Below the pieces are notes generated by a model that was not told the DNA's origin, made no database searches, and saw only the letters and a list, made by a program, of their open reading frames with translations. The position numbers were made by a program, and so were the translations under genes. DNA of 8,088 nt from Clostridia bacterium (GTDB taxonomy: Bacteria; Bacillota; Clostridia; Oscillospirales; CAG-272). Positions 4,756 to 8,088 of the stretch are shown piece after piece. The stretch's first letter is position 1; every line of letters starts with the position of its first letter. The stretch is taken from contig JAFXFQ010000234.1 of assembly GCA_017520365.1 (NCBI GenBank), positions 1-8,088 on the forward strand, read 5' to 3'.

Positions 4756-5574
4756 ATGACAAATTACGAAAAGATTATTGCTGCACCGGAGTATATTCGC
4801 GCGCGTGTATCAATCAGCCCATCAATCGGCTTGGTGTTAGGTAGCGGACTTGGCGGATATGCCGACACCCTTGAAGACGCAGTTTTCATTCCTTACAGCG
4901 AGATCCCCAATTTCCCCGTTCCGACGATCCCCGGCCACAGCGGCGCTCTTGTATTCGGCAAGAAGTGCGGCCAGGAGGTAGTCGTGCTTCAGGGACGCAT
5001 CCACTATTACGAAGGACTCCCACAGCAGGAGATCACATTGCCCATTCGCGTTTTGGCAGCGCTGGGCGTTAAAACAGTTGTGCTCACCAATGCCTGCGGC
5101 GGCGTGAACCTTGACTTTAAGCCCGGAGATCTGATGCTCATTTCTGACCACATCAATTACTCCGGTGCAAATCCCTTGATCGGCCCCAACATGGACGAGT
5201 TCGGTCCCCGATTCCCGGATATGTCCGACCTTTACACCAAAGCCCTCCGCGAAGAGATCAAAGAGAAGGCGCTTGAGGCAGGCATTTCCCTCCGCGAAGG
5301 CGTGTACGCCATGTACTCCGGCCCCAATTACGAGACTCCTGCTGAGATCCGTATGTTCCGCATTATGGGAGCAGACGCGGCAGGTATGTCCACCGTTCCG
5401 GAAGCCATCGTGGCTGGTCACTGCGGTATGCAGGTGGTTGGTGTAAGCTGCGTTACGAATATGGCGGCGGGTGTGTTGCCCGTAAAGCTCAGCCACGAGG
5501 AAGTGACCGAGACCGCAAACCGCGTTAAAGAAGTGTTCGGGAAGCTTGTTGACCTGATCGTAGAAACAGTATAA
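4756..5574 (+). CDS. punA: Purine-nucleoside phosphorylase (trimeric, inosine/guanosine type)
   Basis: 272 residues, the usual length of the PNP-I family (PunA/PupG/XapA). The ATG at 4756 is chosen because GAGGG precedes it and the protein then begins like the family (MTNYEKIIAAPEYIRARV). The enzyme splits inosine, guanosine and their deoxy forms with phosphate into base and (deoxy)ribose-1-phosphate, in the cytoplasm, for purine salvage. Family motifs in order: GLVLGSGLGGY phosphate loop; FPVPTIPGHSG with the conserved His; GRIHYYEG; TNACGGVN; MYSGPNYETPAEIRMF with the base-contacting Glu; GADAAGMSTVPE; and VTN with the base-binding Asn. All key residues seem present. It is the first gene of the plus-strand group, 39 nt before the PsiE-like gene and with no terminator between them. 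Codon use is more GC-rich than in the ICE genes. Confidence 0.95.
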   Translation: MTNYEKIIAAPEYIRARVSISPSIGLVLGSGLGGYADTLEDAVFIPYSEIPNFPVPTIPGHSGALVFGKKCGQEVVVLQGRIHYYEGLPQQEITLPIRVLAALGVKTVVLTNACGGVNLDFKPGDLMLISDHINYSGANPLIGPNMDEFGPRFPDMSDLYTKALREEIKEKALEAGISLREGVYAMYSGPNYETPAEIRMFRIMGADAAGMSTVPEAIVAGHCGMQVVGVSCVTNMAAGVLPVKLSHEEVTETANRVKEVFGKLVDLIVETV

Positions 5575-5613
5575 GGCTTAAGGCTGACTGTCATTTGAAA
5601 AAGGAGAAGCGTT

Positions 5614-6027
5614 ATGCGTAGAAAATTAACCAAGTTTTTCAACATCGCAGTTCACGTTCTTGAATACCTGATCGCCCTTATGACCCTGGCTGTCCTCGTT
5701 GGACTTATTGCCTATGAAATATACCGGATGTTCACAAGTGACGGATATTTCGATTCCTCGGCAACGTATTTACATAACATTCTCACCATAGTCGTCGGGC
5801 TGGAATTTGTTCGAATGCTGATAAATCTCACCCCGGCAAACACCCTTGAGGTTCTGATCGTCGCTATCGCACGTCAGGTCATCGTCGATCACTCGAGCCC
5901 CGTGAACAACGTAGTTTGCGTGATCTGCATCGCAGGACTGTTCGCTATCAGAAAATTCCTCGTTTCAAAGAAGGATCTGGTTCGCGAGCTTTCGGTTGAC
6001 GAACCCCACTACGACGAAGAGGCGTAA
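5614..6027 (+). CDS. PsiE-family (phosphate-starvation-inducible protein E) membrane protein
   Basis: 137 residues, matching the roughly 136 of E. coli PsiE. The ATG at 5614 follows AAAGGAG at 7 nt spacing. Four membrane helices lie at about 13-37, 52-71, 78-93 and 98-116, with a basic N-terminus (MRRKLTKFF) and an acidic C-terminus (DEPHYDEEA). The central segment GLEFVRMLINL, then LEVLIVAIARQVIV with charged Glu and Arg inside helices, is typical of the PsiE family (PF06146). The family's biochemical role is not established; in E. coli it responds to phosphate starvation. No Pho-box-like element is recognised here. It is probably cotranscribed with the phosphorylase and is followed by an intrinsic terminator. 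Confidence 0.8.
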   Translation: MRRKLTKFFNIAVHVLEYLIALMTLAVLVGLIAYEIYRMFTSDGYFDSSATYLHNILTIVVGLEFVRMLINLTPANTLEVLIVAIARQVIVDHSSPVNNVVCVICIAGLFAIRKFLVSKKDLVRELSVDEPHYDEEA

Positions 6028-6054
6028 ACCTCTGAAATACCACAATAAAACAAG

Positions 6055-6081
6055 CGGCGGGATCCCATCTCGCCGTTTTTT
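6055..6081 (+). terminator. Intrinsic terminator after the PsiE-like gene
   Basis: CGGCGGG (6055-6061) pairs with CTCGCCG (6069-6075), seven pairs including one G/U, around a 7-nt loop, followed by six T. The next gene's RBS begins 12 nt after the T-run, so this terminator also lies in the leader of that gene. Confidence 0.85.
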
Positions 6082-6105
6082 AGAAGAACGAAAAGGAGAA
6101 ATACA

Positions 6106-6633
6106 ATGAAAAATACAATGAAAAAGATCTTGTCGGATTCATTAATACTCACAGGCATCATTGTGGTAACGTTTCTCGTGGGATTTTTCGTTATTTCCTG
6201 GGTGTTCGGCCTTCTCGCGTCCGTATTGAGCGAAAATCAGCTTGTTGTAAGGCTGTGCAACTTTATCCCGTATTTCATTTTGGTTCTGGCTGTGCTGTTC
6301 ACCTTCGCCTATAAAAAAGAGTACAAGAGAGAGGCGTTTTCACGGCGTGACGCAATTATTACTGCTGTTTTCACCGGGGTGATAATGCTGGTTCTTGCTC
6401 TCGTGATCACCTTTGCGGAATACACAACCGGCCCTGCCCTGATTTTAGCGAAAATGATCCACGCGGGAAAAGACGTGAATATGACCCTGCTGCACCACGA
6501 GGTCCCGGACAAGCTTTACGTCATTTGCATCCTTCTGCTTGATGTGTTCTACGTTCCCGCTTACGTGCTCGGCGGATACTTCGGGCAGAAGAAACGCGCA
6601 CTCGACCGTCAGGCACTTACCAAAAAGAGATAA
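6106..6633 (+). CDS. Four-helix membrane protein of unknown function
   Basis: 175 residues, not recognised. The ATG at 6106 follows AAGGAG at 7 nt spacing; a second ATG at 6118 lacks an RBS. Membrane helices are at about 12-40, 50-69, 82-104 and 136-159, with positive residues in the loop 70-81 (KKEYKREAFSRR) and in the tail (QKKRALDRQALTKKR), which places both termini inside. An extracellular loop at about 105-135 contains HAGKDVNMTLLHHEVPD. There is no catalytic motif. Terminators lie on both sides and no promoter is evident between the upstream terminator and its RBS. Expression therefore probably relies on leakage from the punA and PsiE-like genes. Confidence 0.7.
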   Translation: MKNTMKKILSDSLILTGIIVVTFLVGFFVISWVFGLLASVLSENQLVVRLCNFIPYFILVLAVLFTFAYKKEYKREAFSRRDAIITAVFTGVIMLVLALVITFAEYTTGPALILAKMIHAGKDVNMTLLHHEVPDKLYVICILLLDVFYVPAYVLGGYFGQKKRALDRQALTKKR

Positions 6634-6662
6634 CCGGCTCTGATAATAAAACAATCAAATAC

Positions 6663-6689
6663 ACGGCAGGGGAAAACCTTGCCGTTTTT
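6663..6689 (+). terminator. Intrinsic terminator after the four-helix membrane protein
   Basis: ACGGCAGGG (6663-6671) pairs with CCTTGCCGT (6677-6685), nine pairs including one G/U, around a GAAAA loop, followed by a T-run to 6689. It directly abuts the -35 box of the next promoter. Confidence 0.85.
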
Positions 6690-6690
6690 G

Positions 6691-6719
6691 TTGCAAAAAA
6701 CCTCGCGGCGTGATATAAT
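6691..6719 (+). promoter_or_regulatory. Sigma-A-type promoter of the glycoside hydrolase gene
   Basis: TTGCAA (6691-6696), a 17-nt spacer, and TATAAT (6714-6719) with a TG extended -10. The expected start near 6726 gives a leader of about 35 nt. I see no inverted repeat or cre-like site in the leader that would suggest a specific operator. Confidence 0.75.
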
Positions 6720-6760
6720 AAATCGAATAAACCCATTGTCAGTTAATCAAAGGAGCAAAT

Positions 6761-8088
6761 ATGAAATTCAACATACAAGGCGGAAACCCGGGGGCTAAGA
6801 TCACCGCAAAAACCGTACCCGCCGGCGACGGAATAGTTTACGTGGACGTTAAGCTTGAGCTTGAAGAAGCGGCGATTCCCGAGTGCTTTAATCTCACCTT
6901 CTCCGTTCCCGACATCGATGTTTACTCCGTCTGGAGCCCCAGTATAAGATTTGACAGGCACATCGGCCCCGACTGGATGAAGCGGTACACCGACTCCCGC
7001 CTCGCCTCCTGGATGCCCCTCCACGCCCTCGTGTCAGCGGACGGCAGAAACAAAATGACCGTTACGGTCTCCGACGCCGAAACCCCTATTTCCATCGGCA
7101 CGGGCGAGTTTGAGGAGACTGCCGAGATCAACTGGATCATCCATTTCTTCACAATCAAGGTTGCTCCTCTCAAGGAATACACCGCGCGCATCCGCATTGA
7201 CACCCGTGACGTGCCCTATTACGACAGCATTTACGACGGGGTAAGCTGGTGGGAATCCGACTGCGGATACACCCCCGCTTACGTACCCGAGCACGCGACT
7301 CTCCCAATGAACTCCCTGTGGTACAGCTATCACCAAGCCCTCGACGTTGACGATATAATCAAGGAATGTAAGCTTTCAAAGGAGATCGGAATGGAGACGG
7401 TCATCGTGGACGACGGCTGGCAGTGCGATGACAACGATCGCGGCTACCACTCCTGCGGCGACTGGGAACCTGTTTTCTCAAAGGTGCCCGATATGGTGGA
7501 TTTCGTCCGTCGCATCCACGGCACAGGAATGAAAGCAATGCTGTGGTTCTCCGTACCCTACATCGGAAAGGAGACCCGCGCTTTTGAAAGATTCCACGAT
7601 ATGATCCTTGACGGAACGGGCGACGCGGTCCACTTCTGGGCATTCGACCCCAGATACAAGGAAGTCCGCGACTATCTCGTCAGCATTTACGCAAAAGCAG
7701 TGCGGGACTGGGGATTTGACGGACTGAAGCTTGACTTCATCGACGCGTTCATTCTGAAGGGCAAGTCTCTCGAGGACGATCCCAGACGTGACTGCCACTC
7801 TCTCGAGGAAGGAATCAGCGCCCTTCTCACAGAAACCGTGGGGGCACTCAAGGAGATCAACCCCGAAGTGATGATCGAATTCCGCCAGACATACGTTGGT
7901 CCCGCTGTGAGAAAATACGGAAATATGCTCCGCGTGACCGACTGTCCCAACGATGCAATCTGCAACCGTCAGGACGTGGTGAACCTCCGCTACACCTCAG
8001 GCAAAACGGCGGTACATTCGGATATGCTTATGTGGCACACAGACGACACGGTCGAAAGCGCGGCTCTCGAAGTCATCGGCGCTCTCTA
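6761..8088 (+). CDS. Divergent GH36/melibiase-like glycoside hydrolase (alpha-galactosidase-like), 3' end outside the window
   Basis: 442 residues are visible and the frame is open to the window edge. The ATG at 6761 follows AGGAG at 5 nt spacing. No signal peptide, so cytoplasmic. Residues 1-180 look like an N-terminal beta-sandwich. A TIM barrel follows: NSLWYSYHQ (184-192), TVIVDDGWQ (213-221), MLWFSVPYIG (260-269), and DGLKLDFIDAF (321-331), where Asp325 in the K-x-D motif is the expected nucleophile of GH36/GH27 enzymes. Next come MIEFRQTYVGP (371-381), RVTDCPNDAICNR (391-403) and HSDMLMWH (419-426). The usual GH36 acid/base stretch (CSGGG-x-RFD type) is replaced by EFRQTYVGP, so Asp394 or Asp398 may serve instead. 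The overall reading is a GH36-like enzyme of the Clostridia; the substrate is likely an alpha-linked galactoside but not proven. It has its own promoter and is separated from the upstream genes by a terminator. Confidence 0.82.
   Translation, partial: MKFNIQGGNPGAKITAKTVPAGDGIVYVDVKLELEEAAIPECFNLTFSVPDIDVYSVWSPSIRFDRHIGPDWMKRYTDSRLASWMPLHALVSADGRNKMTVTVSDAETPISIGTGEFEETAEINWIIHFFTIKVAPLKEYTARIRIDTRDVPYYDSIYDGVSWWESDCGYTPAYVPEHATLPMNSLWYSYHQALDVDDIIKECKLSKEIGMETVIVDDGWQCDDNDRGYHSCGDWEPVFSKVPDMVDFVRRIHGTGMKAMLWFSVPYIGKETRAFERFHDMILDGTGDAVHFWAFDPRYKEVRDYLVSIYAKAVRDWGFDGLKLDFIDAFILKGKSLEDDPRRDCHSLEEGISALLTETVGALKEINPEVMIEFRQTYVGPAVRKYGNMLRVTDCPNDAICNRQDVVNLRYTSGKTAVHSDMLMWHTDDTVESAALEVIGAL

Noticed and set aside
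4837..5496. 219-codon minus-strand frame
   Set aside because: Lies entirely antisense to the phosphorylase gene, whose full set of family motifs is intact.
6805..8088. Several minus-strand frames of 80-106 codons
   Set aside because: All are antisense to the continuous hydrolase reading frame, without RBS or family features.

Overview
The window looks like a piece of a gut-type Firmicutes chromosome (Clostridia, probably Oscillospiraceae/Ruminococcaceae or a relative). This rests on strong GGAGG-type ribosome binding sites, Firmicutes-style intrinsic terminators, and a conjugation module of the kind common in Clostridia. No rRNA, tRNA or CRISPR array is visible, and the genus cannot be fixed from sequence reading alone.

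Left half (1 to about 4281, all on the minus strand): the 5' part of an integrative conjugative element (ICE). Read in the direction of transcription, it holds a 363-residue protein with two winged-helix-like segments; a 174-residue protein with a sigma-region-4-like C-terminus; a control region with an inverted repeat, a near-consensus promoter and an intrinsic terminator; then a conjugation operon. That operon has a VirB2-like small membrane protein (TTG start), a VirB6/TrbL-like polytopic protein, a signal-peptide-bearing glycine-rich protein, and the N-terminus of a CD1108-family-like protein that runs off the left edge. These genes are tightly packed (a TGATG stop/start overlap, and a stop codon overlapping the next RBS). 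Two genes of this half, the 363-residue gene and the VirB2-like gene, have an intrinsic terminator between any possible promoter and their RBS. Their expression must therefore depend on terminator read-through.

Junction (4282 to 4755): an AT-rich gap without a convincing gene. It holds a terminator hairpin, an outward-facing sigma-A-type promoter, an 11-bp imperfect stem-loop, and a compact array of four small hairpins preceded by ATGAT/TATGAT motifs. The ICE/chromosome boundary most likely lies here, but only one end is in view, so no att site can be named.

Right half (4756 to 8088, plus strand, more GC-rich, apparently chromosomal): a purine nucleoside phosphorylase, a PsiE-family small membrane protein, an internal terminator, an unrecognised four-helix membrane protein, a second terminator, a strong promoter, and a divergent GH36/melibiase-like glycoside hydrolase cut by the right edge. 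The first three genes may form one leaky unit for nucleoside salvage plus membrane proteins of unknown role. The hydrolase is an independent cytoplasmic carbohydrate-degrading gene.
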